The notes beneath the pieces are model-generated. The model made no database searches. It was not told the origin of the DNA and saw only the letters and a list, made by a program, of their open reading frames with translations. The position numbers were made by a program, and so were the translations under genes. 64,000 bases of DNA from NCBI RefSeq assembly GCF_000017805.1, contig NC_009767.1, positions 4,009,001-4,073,000 on the forward strand. The letters are read 5' to 3'. The stretch comes from Roseiflexus castenholzii DSM 13941. GTDB lineage: Bacteria; Chloroflexota; Chloroflexia; Chloroflexales; Roseiflexaceae. Positions within the stretch are counted from its first letter, which is position 1; every line of letters begins with the position of its first letter. Of this stretch, positions 25,874 to 33,692 are shown in pieces.

Positions 25874-27418
25874 GTGGATCCCGCCAACCAGCCACCCGAT
25901 AAGTCGCCAGCGCCGATGCTGCCGTTTCGTATCTCGCGCGATACTATCATCCTGCTGGCGGCGCTTCTCTTTCTGGCGTTCGCCATTCTGCTGGCGGTGC
26001 TGTTTCCGCCGTCGGGAAGCGAATTGGCGCGCGCCCGGACGCCTGCACCCACCCTGGTGCAAATGACCGTCGCCGTGGTGGAACCGGTTTCCACCTCAAC
26101 CCCGGCGCCCACCATGTTGCCGACCGTCGCGGCGCTGCCGCCAACCGATACGCCGCCGTATCCGCCGCCGCAGAATATCGCACCGGGTCTCGCAGCGCCA
26201 TCGCCAACACTCGATCTTCCGCTGCCAACCGCAGCCCCCGACGTCGCCGGAGCCGCACCGACGCCGGCGCTTGCCCAGGCGCCAACCCTGGAACCAACGC
26301 TTGCCCCTCCTCCTGTGGTGCAACCAACGCCGGAGCAGCCGACTGCCGTCCAACCAACACCGGAACCGTCGCCCGTCGTTGTTCAGCCAACGCAGCCGCC
26401 AGCGCCCCGCCCCACGCGCCCTCCACCGACGGCGACGCCAATCCCGATCGATATCATCCGCAGCACCACCTATTGGACAATCGCCCAAAGCCCGATCATT
26501 CTACGACGCGACACGGTGGTTGCAGCCGGCGCCGGGTTGATTATCGAGCCGGGGGTTGAGGTGCGCATTCCTCCTGGAGTCACCCTCTATGTTGATGGTC
26601 GCCTGTACGCCCTTGGGCAGGCGGATCGACCGGTGCGCTTCAGCGGCGCCGCTCTGCCGCGCTGGGAAGGAATCGTCGGGCAACCTGGCAGCGACATCGT
26701 GCTGGAACACGTCGACGTGCGCGGCGGCGGCGCGGGCGGGACGGTCATTTCGTCAGAGCGGGGATCATTGACGATCCGTTCGAGCCGTATCACCGACAAC
26801 GGCGGTCATGTGCGCATCGCCGGCGGTCGCTTCGAACTGCGCGACAGTGAGATCGCGGGAAATGACATGCCATATGGCGCAGCAGTTGAGATCATTTACG
26901 AAAGCGGCGGTAGCGTCACGCTGGTAGGGAACCGTATCGGCGGCAATCGAATGGCATTTGGCGCCCCCAACGTCCGCATTGACAGCCGCAGCCCCAACGA
27001 TACCGTGACGCTCGATATTCAGGGCAATCTCCTCGTTGGTCAGGACGGACCAAATCTCGCGCTGGAGACGAATGGACCATTGCAGGGCATCGTGCAGTGC
27101 AACGGGTTCATTGGCGGCTCGAATGGTCTGAGTGTCCTCAGCACCCTGCCGCAGGCGCCTGGTCTCCCATTGTTGACCATTCGGAACAACGCGATTGAGA
27201 AACACACGCCGCCGATCATTCCGATCTACCTGGAGCGCGGCATTGGGCGTGGCGCCACCAGCGACGTGCTCATCGACATGCGTTCCAACTGGTGGGGGGC
27301 TGCCGAAGGACCGTATGAACCGGATCGCCATGCCGACGGTCGCGGTGATGCGCCGGGCGATCTGGTGCAGTTTGACCCCTGGCTTACCGAACGACCCGCC
27401 TGCGCTCCCGCACAATGA
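25874..27418 (+). CDS. Membrane-anchored Pro/Thr-linker parallel beta-helix protein
   Basis: A 514-residue protein. A cytosolic start of about 20 residues is followed by one membrane helix (about 23-45, TIILLAALLFLAFAILLAVL). A roughly 140-residue linker of PTP/PxP repeats spans a cell-surface layer. The rest is a right-handed beta-helix: LIIEPGVEVRIPPGVTLYVD, then repeated 'S.I..N' turns, ending with SNWWGAAEGPYEP, a hallmark of such surface beta-helices. It is probably an extracellular carbohydrate-binding or structural protein. The GTG at 25874 with GAGGAG 6-7 bases upstream is chosen. Three bases separate its stop from the next gene. Confidence 0.8.
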   Translation: MDPANQPPDKSPAPMLPFRISRDTIILLAALLFLAFAILLAVLFPPSGSELARARTPAPTLVQMTVAVVEPVSTSTPAPTMLPTVAALPPTDTPPYPPPQNIAPGLAAPSPTLDLPLPTAAPDVAGAAPTPALAQAPTLEPTLAPPPVVQPTPEQPTAVQPTPEPSPVVVQPTQPPAPRPTRPPPTATPIPIDIIRSTTYWTIAQSPIILRRDTVVAAGAGLIIEPGVEVRIPPGVTLYVDGRLYALGQADRPVRFSGAALPRWEGIVGQPGSDIVLEHVDVRGGGAGGTVISSERGSLTIRSSRITDNGGHVRIAGGRFELRDSEIAGNDMPYGAAVEIIYESGGSVTLVGNRIGGNRMAFGAPNVRIDSRSPNDTVTLDIQGNLLVGQDGPNLALETNGPLQGIVQCNGFIGGSNGLSVLSTLPQAPGLPLLTIRNNAIEKHTPPIIPIYLERGIGRGATSDVLIDMRSNWWGAAEGPYEPDRHADGRGDAPGDLVQFDPWLTERPACAPAQ

Positions 27419-27421
27419 ACC

Positions 27422-28507
27422 GTGCCTGCCGTGCCTGTTTCAGCGATTGACACCATTGTTGCCGATGCCATCGCACAGCGCATTTTCCCCGGCGCCGTCG
27501 TCCGTGTTGCGCGCGACACCATTGTGCTCCACAACGCAGCATATGGCGCGACGACCTACGATGCGCCTGAGCGCATACCGGTCACGCCGACGACCATATA
27601 CGACATTGCGTCGCTGACCAAGATGTTTACAGCGACAGCGGCGCTGCGCCTGTACGAGGAATGCCTGATTGACCTGGAAGCGCCGGTCGGTGCGTATCTT
27701 CCAGCGTTTCGCGCGCATAACGTGACGATACGCCACCTGCTGACACACACCTCCGGGCTTGACCTGCGCCTTTCGACCCTCTGCCGCAGTGGACGCGATG
27801 CGCTGCTTGCAACGGTTTACCACACCTTGCCAGCGCATCCGCCCGGCAGCCGCGTCGCCTATACCAACATTAATTCATTGTTACTTGGTGAGATCGTTGC
27901 TACGGTATCCGGGCAACCACTCGACCGCGCCATTGATGCCCTGATCTGCCAGCCACTGGGACTGCGCCACACGATGTTTTGCCCTGATTCGGCATTGCTG
28001 GCACGGATTGCACCAACTGAATTCGATGATGCGTGGCGTGGTCGCCTGGTCCACGGAACAGTCCACGATGAAAGCGCGTATGCGCTGGGTGGGGTCGCCG
28101 GGCATGCCGGTCTTTTCAGCACTGCCGACGATCTCTGGAGATTCTGCCGCGCCTGGCTGCCTCCAACCCCCGACTGCGCTGGCGGATCGTTTTTGCAGCC
28201 AGAGACAATTGCACTGGCAACGACGAATCACACATCAGGGTTGACGCTGGCGTGCGGACTGGGATGGATGCTCGACCGACCGAACTTCATGGGTCCTGCA
28301 CCATCGGGAAGTTACGGTCACACCGGCTTTACCGGACCGGCGCTGGTAATCATCCCACAACACCGCGTGATCATTATCGTTCTGAGCAATCGCGTGCATC
28401 CCCGGCGCAGCGCGCCGCGCCATCACGCCGTCACTGCCGCAATCGTAGCCGCAACGCTTGATAGTATCACCGTCAGACATAGAGAAACGCTCCACACCCT
28501 CGCTTGA
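27422..28507 (+). CDS. Serine hydrolase, class C beta-lactamase family
   Basis: A 361-residue penicillin-binding/esterase-type serine hydrolase. The catalytic SxxK is SLTK in YDIASLTKMFTA, the YxN is YTNINSLLLG, and the third motif is HTGFTGP in GSYGHTGFTGPALV. THTSGL, typical of the family, follows at HLLTHTSGLDLRL. No signal peptide is evident, so a cytosolic esterase or D-aminopeptidase-type role is possible. It starts with GTG three bases after the beta-helix gene stop, so the two are co-transcribed. Substrate unknown. Confidence 0.88.
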   Translation: MPAVPVSAIDTIVADAIAQRIFPGAVVRVARDTIVLHNAAYGATTYDAPERIPVTPTTIYDIASLTKMFTATAALRLYEECLIDLEAPVGAYLPAFRAHNVTIRHLLTHTSGLDLRLSTLCRSGRDALLATVYHTLPAHPPGSRVAYTNINSLLLGEIVATVSGQPLDRAIDALICQPLGLRHTMFCPDSALLARIAPTEFDDAWRGRLVHGTVHDESAYALGGVAGHAGLFSTADDLWRFCRAWLPPTPDCAGGSFLQPETIALATTNHTSGLTLACGLGWMLDRPNFMGPAPSGSYGHTGFTGPALVIIPQHRVIIIVLSNRVHPRRSAPRHHAVTAAIVAATLDSITVRHRETLHTLA

Positions 28508-28529
28508 CAACCCTCAACAGAAAGATGGG

Positions 28530-28557
28530 TTTACAATTCGACCAGGTATGCTATGAT
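28530..28557 (+). promoter_or_regulatory. Sigma-70-type promoter before the ANTAR regulator
   Basis: TTTACA (28530-28535) and TATGAT (28552-28557) are separated by 16 bases. Transcription would begin near 28564, which rules out the upstream ATG at 28553 and supports the start at 28607. Confidence 0.5.
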
Positions 28558-28573
28558 AGAGAGGTTGATACCG

Positions 28574-28595
28574 TTTCCACATATATACGTGGAAA
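28574..28595 (+). promoter_or_regulatory. Hairpin covering the ribosome-binding site of the ANTAR gene
   Basis: TTTCCAC (28574-28580) pairs perfectly with GTGGAAA (28589-28595) around an 8-base AT-rich loop. The right arm holds most of GGAAAGG, the only ribosome-binding site for the start at 28607. The fold could limit translation, possibly in a temperature- or protein-dependent way. Confidence 0.45.
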
Positions 28596-28606
28596 GGGCG
28601 GCGCCT

Positions 28607-29197
28607 ATGGCAGCTACGCGCATTCTGATCGCGGAAGATAATGATCTGGTGGCGCTCACGCTCGAAGAGCAACTGAAAGGGCTTGGCTACGACGTGATAG
28701 GGATCGCCCGCACTGGCGCCGAAGCCATTGACCTCGCAGCGCGCCTTGGACCGGATCTGATCATTATGGATATCCGTATGCCCGAAATGGAAGGGACGGA
28801 GGCGGCAGCGCGGATCAATCAGCAACGCCCGACTCCTGTTCTCATGTTGACGGCATACACCGATCGCGAAACCATTCGCAAGGCGGAACAGGCGGGTGCG
28901 CTCGCCTATCTGGTTAAACCGGTCAACGAAGCGGAACTTTTGCCTGCCATCAATGTTGCACTGGCGCGCTTCCGCGACTTGCAGACGCTGCGCACACAGG
29001 TACACGAACTGGAAGAGTCGCTCGAAGCGCGCAAACTGATCGAACGCGCCAAAGGGATTCTGATGCAGCGCCTGGGTCTGACCGAACGCGACGCCTACGA
29101 GCGGCTACGGCAGCGCGCACGCGACAAACGCGCCAAAATGAAGGATATTGCGCAGGCGATCATCGAGGCGGAAGAACTGCTTGGCTCCGGTCGTTGA
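28607..29197 (+). CDS. ANTAR-domain response regulator (AmiR/NasR type)
   Basis: A 196-residue regulator. Residues 4-120 are a receiver domain: acidic pocket AEDND, phospho-acceptor Asp in LIIMDIRMPEMEG, and the conserved Lys in AYLVKPVNE. A coiled linker (HELEESLEARKLIERA) leads to an ANTAR RNA-binding domain (about 140-190: AKGILMQRLGLTERDAYERL, then MKDIAQAII). Such proteins prevent transcription termination by binding paired hairpins in leader RNAs. Its stop codon overlaps the -35 box of the aromatic-leader promoter, so the two transcription units abut. Confidence 0.93.
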   Translation: MAATRILIAEDNDLVALTLEEQLKGLGYDVIGIARTGAEAIDLAARLGPDLIIMDIRMPEMEGTEAAARINQQRPTPVLMLTAYTDRETIRKAEQAGALAYLVKPVNEAELLPAINVALARFRDLQTLRTQVHELEESLEARKLIERAKGILMQRLGLTERDAYERLRQRARDKRAKMKDIAQAIIEAEELLGSGR

Positions 29198-29222
29198 CAC
29201 CATCGTTCAGGTATGGTATATT
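29194..29222 (+). promoter_or_regulatory. Near-consensus promoter of the aromatic leader/aroH unit
   Basis: TTGACA (29194-29199) and TATATT (29217-29222) are exactly 17 bases apart. Transcription would start near 29229, about 34 bases before the leader ATG. The -35 box overlaps the stop codon of the ANTAR regulator. Confidence 0.8.
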
Positions 29223-29262
29223 TCCGGCACATAAGGTTTTGAGACAGCAAACGACGGCATTT

Positions 29263-29343
29263 ATGCAACCGCGAAGCGCCTATTTCTTCTGGTTCTGGTA
29301 TTTTGCCGGCTCACCAAGAGACTGGTTGCTTCGCGTTGGATGA
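29263..29343 (+). CDS. Aromatic amino-acid leader peptide (26 aa)
   Basis: A 26-codon frame whose codons 7-14 read Tyr Phe Phe Trp Phe Trp Tyr Phe (29281-29304): TAT TTC TTC TGG TTC TGG TAT TTT. One more Trp codon lies at 29323-29325, and TGA is at 29341-29343. Eight aromatic codons in a row are far beyond chance and are what a ribosome-stalling sensor of Phe, Tyr and Trp charging needs. It sits between a strong promoter and aroH (chorismate mutase). The ribosome site is weak (ACGACGG about 5 bases upstream). Its role as a cis-acting leader is inferred from the coding content and the surrounding RNA folds. Confidence 0.8.
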   Translation: MQPRSAYFFWFWYFAGSPRDWLLRVG

Positions 29344-29403
29344 AGTCGAGAGTACCGGAACTCAGAAGGCGTGGAGCAACAGGCTCCACGCCTTCTTGGT
29401 TTT
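29266..29403 (+). promoter_or_regulatory. Transcription attenuator with alternative RNA folds (aromatic amino acids)
   Basis: Three mutually exclusive pairings can be drawn by hand. Region 1 (29266-29277, CAACCGCGAAGC) pairs with region 2 (29328-29338, GCTTCGCGTTG) with one bulge. Region 2 (29325-29335, GTTGCTTCGCG) pairs with region 3 (29370-29380, CGTGGAGCAAC) over 11 bp with two G-U pairs, the antiterminator. Region 3 is also inside the 5' arm of the terminator (29364-29396). A ribosome stalled on the aromatic codons would cover region 1 and free region 2. One that reaches the stop codon would cover region 2. This is the classical trp/phe attenuation geometry. Confidence 0.75.
29364..29403 (+). 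terminator. Intrinsic terminator of the aromatic attenuator
   Basis: A perfect 14-bp stem (29364-29377 with 29383-29396, AGAAGGCGTGGAGC and its complement) closes a five-base loop AACAG. It is followed by TTGGTTTT. The aroH ribosome site AGGAG begins at 29405, directly after the T-rich tail. Confidence 0.8.
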
Positions 29404-29415
29404 CAGGAGCAAGGT

Positions 29416-29829
29416 ATGACGATCTTCTGTCGTGGCATTCGCGGCGCAACGACATGCGACGAGAACACGCGCGAGGCGATCCTCGAAGCGACGCGCGATC
29501 TGTTGCAACGGATCATTGCTGCCAATGGCGTGCACCCCGAAGACATCGCCAGCGCCATCTTCAGCACCACGCCCGACCTGACCGCCGAGTTCCCGGCGGT
29601 CGCTGCACGCGAACTCGGCTGGCTCGATACCGCGTTGCTCTGCACCCACGAAATGGCGGTTCCGGGGAGCCTGCCGCGCTGTATTCGCGTTCTGATCCAC
29701 TGGAACACGACCCGTCGAGCGAACGAAATCGTTCATGTGTACATTCGTGGAGCGCACACATTGCGCCCTGATCGGAGCATGACCCATGCGCTGACAGGGT
29801 CACCGGAACAGTGGACTGGCGGAGGATGA
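29416..29829 (+). CDS. aroH: Chorismate mutase, AroH type
   Basis: A 137-residue monofunctional chorismate mutase of the trimeric Bacillus AroH fold. It converts chorismate to prephenate, the branch to Phe and Tyr. Family motifs: CRGIRGATTCDENTREAI at the N-terminus (Arg of the active site), IFSTTPDLTAEFPAVAAREL, and PGSLPRCIRVLIHWNT (active-site Cys/Arg region). A further Arg lies in HVYIRGAHTLRPD. The ATG at 29416 has AGGAG 6-10 bases upstream, immediately after the attenuator terminator. Its stop lies within the loop of another terminator at 29819-29844. Confidence 0.96.
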   Translation: MTIFCRGIRGATTCDENTREAILEATRDLLQRIIAANGVHPEDIASAIFSTTPDLTAEFPAVAARELGWLDTALLCTHEMAVPGSLPRCIRVLIHWNTTRRANEIVHVYIRGAHTLRPDRSMTHALTGSPEQWTGGG

Positions 29830-29844
29830 TGCCTCCGCTTTTTT
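29819..29844 (+). terminator. Intrinsic terminator after aroH
   Basis: GCGGAGG (29819-29825) and CCTCCGC (29832-29838) form a 7-bp stem with the aroH stop codon in the loop, followed by six T. Read-through would be needed for aroH and DAHP synthase to share a transcript. Alternatively the DAHP synthase has its own promoter in 29845-29965, which I could not identify. Confidence 0.7.
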
Positions 29845-29899
29845 ATTCGGCTGTGGCATGCACCTGCGTCATAGCAGCATCCAGACATCGGAATGATTC

Positions 29900-29948
29900 G
29901 GTTTTCGGTTCTCGGTTCTTGGTTCTCAGTTCTCGGCTCTCGGTTCTC
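29900..29948 (+). repeat. Seven tandem copies of a GGTTCTC-like heptamer
   Basis: The units read GGTTTTC, GGTTCTC, GGTTCTT, GGTTCTC, AGTTCTC, GGCTCTC, GGTTCTC, in perfect 7-base register. They lie in the leader region of the DAHP synthase gene, ending 7 bases before an AGGAGG ribosome site. They may be a slippage-prone spacer or a protein-binding array in RNA. Confidence 0.8.
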
Positions 29949-30085
29949 GCTTCCAGGAGGATGCCATGACCGCTCTCGAACTCGCTATCGCCGTGCGACC
30001 GCGCCTGCACCTGGCGCTGCCGCAGAAGAATCATCGTCTGTCGTCCATCGATCAACTATTATCGCTGGCAAAGGAGAATGTCTCT

Positions 30086-31117
30086 ATGATCGTCGTCATG
30101 CGCAGCAACGCAACCGAAGAGGAACTGAACGCCGTTCTGACGCGCATTCAGGAGCATGGGCTTAAAGGGCGCGTCACCTATGGCGAAGAGCGGAACATCG
30201 TTGGCGTCATCGGCGCTGCCATTCCACCGACGCTGCGGGAAGAACTCGAGCGGTTCCCCGGCGTCCAGGAAGCGGTGCGCATCACCCGCCCCTATAAACT
30301 TGCCGCGCGCGAGTTTCATCCCCACGACACGATCGTGCAAGTCGGCGATCTGGTGATCGGCGGCGGTTCGTTTATCGTGATCGCCGGACCGTGCGCCGTC
30401 GAGAGCGAAGAGCAGATTATGACGACTGCGTTCGCCGTGCGCGAAGCAGGCGCGCATATGCTGCGCGGCGGCGCGTTTAAGCCGCGTTCGTCGCCGTACA
30501 CCTTCCGCGGATTAGGAGAGGAAGGGTTGCGTCTGCTGGCGCAGGCGCGCGCCGAGACCGGTCTGCCGATCGTCACCGAGGTGATGACGCCAACCGACGT
30601 TGAGTTGGTGGCGCGCTACGCCGATGTGTTGCAGATCGGCGCGCGCAATATGCAGAACTTCCAGTTGCTGGAGGAAGTCGGGCGCAGTGGCAAACCGGCG
30701 CTGCTCAAGCGCGGTATGTCGGCGACGATCGAGGAATGGCTGCTCTCCGCCGAGTATATCATTGCCCAGGGCAACCCGAATGTCATCCTGTGCGAACGCG
30801 GCATTCGCACCTTCGAGACGGCGACACGCAACACGATGGACCTGAATGCGGTGGCGCTCGCTAAACGCCGGAGCCATCTGCCGGTGATCGCCGATCCATC
30901 GCACGGCACCGGCAAATGGTACCTGGCGCCGCCGCTGGCTCTGGCGTCGCTGGCAGCCGGCGCCGACGGCGTGATGCTCGAAGTGCATCCCGACCCGGAT
31001 CGGGCGACGTCGGACGGCGGGCAATCGTTGACCTGCGAAAACTTCGCCGCGCTGATGCCGCAAATGACGGCGCTGGCAAACGTGCTGGGGCGGCGCGATG
31101 CGCGGTGGCGGCGATGA
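30086..31117 (+). CDS. aroF: 3-deoxy-7-phosphoheptulonate (DAHP) synthase, type I-beta
   Basis: A 343-residue enzyme of the shikimate entry step, condensing PEP and erythrose 4-phosphate. Residues 1-70 form the ferredoxin-like regulatory domain (MIVVMRSNATEEELNAVL start) known from Thermotoga-type enzymes. The barrel has VIAGPCAVESEEQ, GGAFKPRSSPYTFRGLGEEG, LLKRGMSATIEEWL and VIADPSHGTGKW with metal-binding Cys, His, Glu and Asp. The ATG at 30086 (AAAGGAG upstream) fits the family. An in-frame ATG at 29966 with an even better AGGAGG site would add 40 residues of unknown role, so two products are possible. It is functionally linked to aroH. Confidence 0.95.
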   Translation: MIVVMRSNATEEELNAVLTRIQEHGLKGRVTYGEERNIVGVIGAAIPPTLREELERFPGVQEAVRITRPYKLAAREFHPHDTIVQVGDLVIGGGSFIVIAGPCAVESEEQIMTTAFAVREAGAHMLRGGAFKPRSSPYTFRGLGEEGLRLLAQARAETGLPIVTEVMTPTDVELVARYADVLQIGARNMQNFQLLEEVGRSGKPALLKRGMSATIEEWLLSAEYIIAQGNPNVILCERGIRTFETATRNTMDLNAVALAKRRSHLPVIADPSHGTGKWYLAPPLALASLAAGADGVMLEVHPDPDRATSDGGQSLTCENFAALMPQMTALANVLGRRDARWRR

Positions 31118-31265
31118 CCGGCCCCTGGACGCTGATGCCGCTCCCGGCAGGCGACGGCACACCCGGTGATCGATCCCCTTGACGGTCGCACGGCGGCGGC
31201 GCCGGTCATCGCCGGGGGGAGTGGAACCCACGTTGGGGCGGGTCTCCAACCGGTCTCCAAACCCG

Positions 31266-31274
31266 TGATATAAT
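31266..31274 (+). promoter_or_regulatory. Extended -10 promoter
   Basis: TGATATAAT gives a perfect TATAAT (31269-31274) with the TGn extension, 38 bases before the GTG of the downstream surface protein. No -35 box is visible. Just upstream is a direct repeat of GGTCTCCAA (31241-31249 and 31252-31260). The 195 bases between DAHP synthase and this gene hold nothing else I can define. Confidence 0.6.
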
Positions 31275-31312
31275 GGTCCAGGTTTGTCTGTCGCGGTTGG
31301 AGAATCGTCTTC

Positions 31313-33691
31313 GTGAGCCATCAGCGCACGACCCGACGCAAAACGATTGTCACCCTCATACTCGTGGGAATGCTCGCCGCTCTTGTCGTGAGCATTCCTC
31401 TGACTATCGTTCAGGCGCAGCAGGTCGTTCAGATCACACAGGTCGGCGCGCCGCCGTCGGGCGACCCTGGAACCATTATCACTCTGACGTTCCAGTTGAC
31501 GAATAATATCAATGATGCTACGGCTGCCAGCCCAACGACGACGTTCAACATTACGACCTCAAATGTACCATCCGGTATCACTGTCAGTGCACCGGGTCCG
31601 GTGCAACTGCCAAACAACTCGCCTGGCGTCAATGCCAATTTCACGTTGCAACTGAGCATCGGCGGAAATGTCGTGCCAGGCACCTATAATAATCTGCTGG
31701 TTACGGTTACCGGATCGTACAACTCGACATCGGGGGTGCGCACTGTGTCCGCCAGCACTTTCGGCGTGTTCGTTGTGACCGTTGGCGGGCAGACCGCCAC
31801 GCCAACCCTGTCGCCGACAGTGACGCCGACGCCGACGCGCACACCGGGACCAACGCCAACTCCCGGTCCGACGTGTCCTGAAGGCGCCCGCGATCCGGGA
31901 AACGATCCTGGCAGCGCGCGGCTGGTGCTGATCGACTCACCGGTGACACACGGCATCTGCGAGATCGGCGATGAGGACTGGTTCCGCTTTGGCGGCGTCG
32001 GCGGCAAGGTTTACACGATTGATATCGAACGCATGGACGCCGGGCTTGATCTGTCGCTCGAATTGTACGATGAGAATGGTCAGCGATTGGCGTTCAATGA
32101 TGATTTCTTCAACCGTAATCCGGCGAGTCCCGACCCAAAGGATATCAAGCCGCGCATTCAATCGTGGCGCGCGCCGCGCGATGGCTTCTACTATGTGCGC
32201 GTCCGCGATACGCTCAGTATTGGCGGCGGCAACCGCACCTATGTTTTCGTCGTGCGTTCCGAAAGTTACGGACCGACGGCTGCGCTGGTCGGCGAGATCT
32301 GCCGCGACCTGTATGAAGACGACGGTTTGCCGGAGCAGGCGACACTCATCTTGCCGAACGAAATTCAGCCGGGTCGGCGGCTCTGCCCGACGGGGGACGC
32401 CGATTGGGTAAAGTTCTTCGGCAAAGCGGGCAAAGTCTACTATATCTACACCGACACGCGCCCATACCGCAACACCCCCGACTTCAACAATCAAACGCAG
32501 GCAGGCGCCGACACGGTGATGTATTTGTTCGACCGCGACGGTATTCGCCTGCTTGATTTCAGCGACGATATTGCCGGATCGCTCGACTCGCAAATCCGCT
32601 TCATACCCCGGGTGGATGGTTTCTACTATGTACAGATCAAGAACAACGGCGACCTTGGCAACCAGTTCATTCGCTACGACCTGATCCTACAGTTGTGCGT
32701 TCCAGACGAGGAGTGTGGACGCGCGCCGCAACCGGCAGTGGCGCCAACCCCCGCAGGACCGACACCGACCGTCGTGCCATTTGATGATCGCACGCCAACG
32801 CCAACCGGTACACCGCCACCGGGCGCCTCGGTTGGCACTGAATCCGGCGACGCTCAGGACGGAACAGCACGCGCATTTGTCAATGGTCCACTGGTTGGGT
32901 TTGCCGATGTGGCATTCGACCAACTCTGGCAACGCACCGATCGGGTGATCGCCAGCGGCAGAGTGCAGCGCAGCTGGATGTGGGGACCACGCGGACTGAT
33001 GGCGCGCGCCGAGAGTTATCAGCAGGCGATCAGCGGCATGCGGCAGGTGCAGTACTTCGACAAGGGTCGAATGGAACTGAACAACCCCTTTGGTGATCGT
33101 TCAAACCCCTGGTTCGTCACCTCTGGTCTGCTGGTGATGGAACTGGTTACCGGGCGCATGCAGGTTGGAGATGCCGAATTCGTGCAGCGCGAAGCGGCCT
33201 CTATCCCTGTCGCCGGCGACGCCGATGATCCCAACGCGCCGTTCTATGCCAGTTTCGCGCTTGCCATCACACGAGCGGAACCGGATCAGACTGGACAGTT
33301 GCCGCGGATGACCATTGATCGGCAGGGACGCATTGGCGCATATGAAGGACCGACGCGCGCTGAGACGCGGATTGCGCACTATGTACCCGAAAGCGGGCAC
33401 AACATTCCAGCGGTTTTTTGGGAGTATCTCAATGCGCGCGGGCTGATCTACGAACATGGACGTTTACGCAATGATCGCTTGTTCGACTGGCTGTTTACGC
33501 TTGGCTATCCGATCAGCGAACCGTTCTGGGTGCGTGTGCGTCTTGGCGGGGTCGAGCATGATGTGCTGATTCAGTTGTTCGAGCGTCGCACATTGACCTA
33601 TGTGCCCGATAATCCACCCGGGTGGCGCGTCGAGATGGGTAATGTCGGGCGACATTACTACCGCTGGCGTTACGGCGAAGACCTTCCATAA
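31313..33691 (+). CDS. Secreted multidomain surface protein with PPC-like domains
   Basis: A 792-residue exported protein. The N-terminal signal (TIVTLILVGMLAALVVSIPLT, cleavage near VQA-QQ) is followed by an immunoglobulin-like domain (about 30-160), a PTPTRTPGPTPTPGP linker, and two bacterial pre-peptidase C-terminal-like domains. The first has GDEDWFRFGGVGGKVYTIDI and GFYYVRVRDT, the second GDADWVKFFGKAGKVYYIYT and GFYYVQIKNN. After a second Pro/Thr linker comes an unrecognised roughly 250-residue C-terminal domain (LVGFADVAFDQLWQRTDRVI to YYRWRYGED), which recurs in surface proteins of this phylum to my knowledge. It starts at GTG with GGAG 10 bases upstream. No protease domain is present. 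Confidence 0.75.
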   Translation: MSHQRTTRRKTIVTLILVGMLAALVVSIPLTIVQAQQVVQITQVGAPPSGDPGTIITLTFQLTNNINDATAASPTTTFNITTSNVPSGITVSAPGPVQLPNNSPGVNANFTLQLSIGGNVVPGTYNNLLVTVTGSYNSTSGVRTVSASTFGVFVVTVGGQTATPTLSPTVTPTPTRTPGPTPTPGPTCPEGARDPGNDPGSARLVLIDSPVTHGICEIGDEDWFRFGGVGGKVYTIDIERMDAGLDLSLELYDENGQRLAFNDDFFNRNPASPDPKDIKPRIQSWRAPRDGFYYVRVRDTLSIGGGNRTYVFVVRSESYGPTAALVGEICRDLYEDDGLPEQATLILPNEIQPGRRLCPTGDADWVKFFGKAGKVYYIYTDTRPYRNTPDFNNQTQAGADTVMYLFDRDGIRLLDFSDDIAGSLDSQIRFIPRVDGFYYVQIKNNGDLGNQFIRYDLILQLCVPDEECGRAPQPAVAPTPAGPTPTVVPFDDRTPTPTGTPPPGASVGTESGDAQDGTARAFVNGPLVGFADVAFDQLWQRTDRVIASGRVQRSWMWGPRGLMARAESYQQAISGMRQVQYFDKGRMELNNPFGDRSNPWFVTSGLLVMELVTGRMQVGDAEFVQREAASIPVAGDADDPNAPFYASFALAITRAEPDQTGQLPRMTIDRQGRIGAYEGPTRAETRIAHYVPESGHNIPAVFWEYLNARGLIYEHGRLRNDRLFDWLFTLGYPISEPFWVRVRLGGVEHDVLIQLFERRTLTYVPDNPPGWRVEMGNVGRHYYRWRYGEDLP

Positions 33692-33692
33692 A

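Noticed and set aside
28553..28606. 18-residue longer start of the ANTAR regulator
   Set aside because: The ATG at 28553 lies inside the -10 box of the promoter and has no ribosome site.
29893..30165. Frame encoding FSVLGS-type repeats as a second leader peptide for DAHP synthase
   Set aside because: The repeats come from the heptamer array, aromatic codons are few, and the frame overlaps the DAHP synthase start without a terminator/antiterminator pair.
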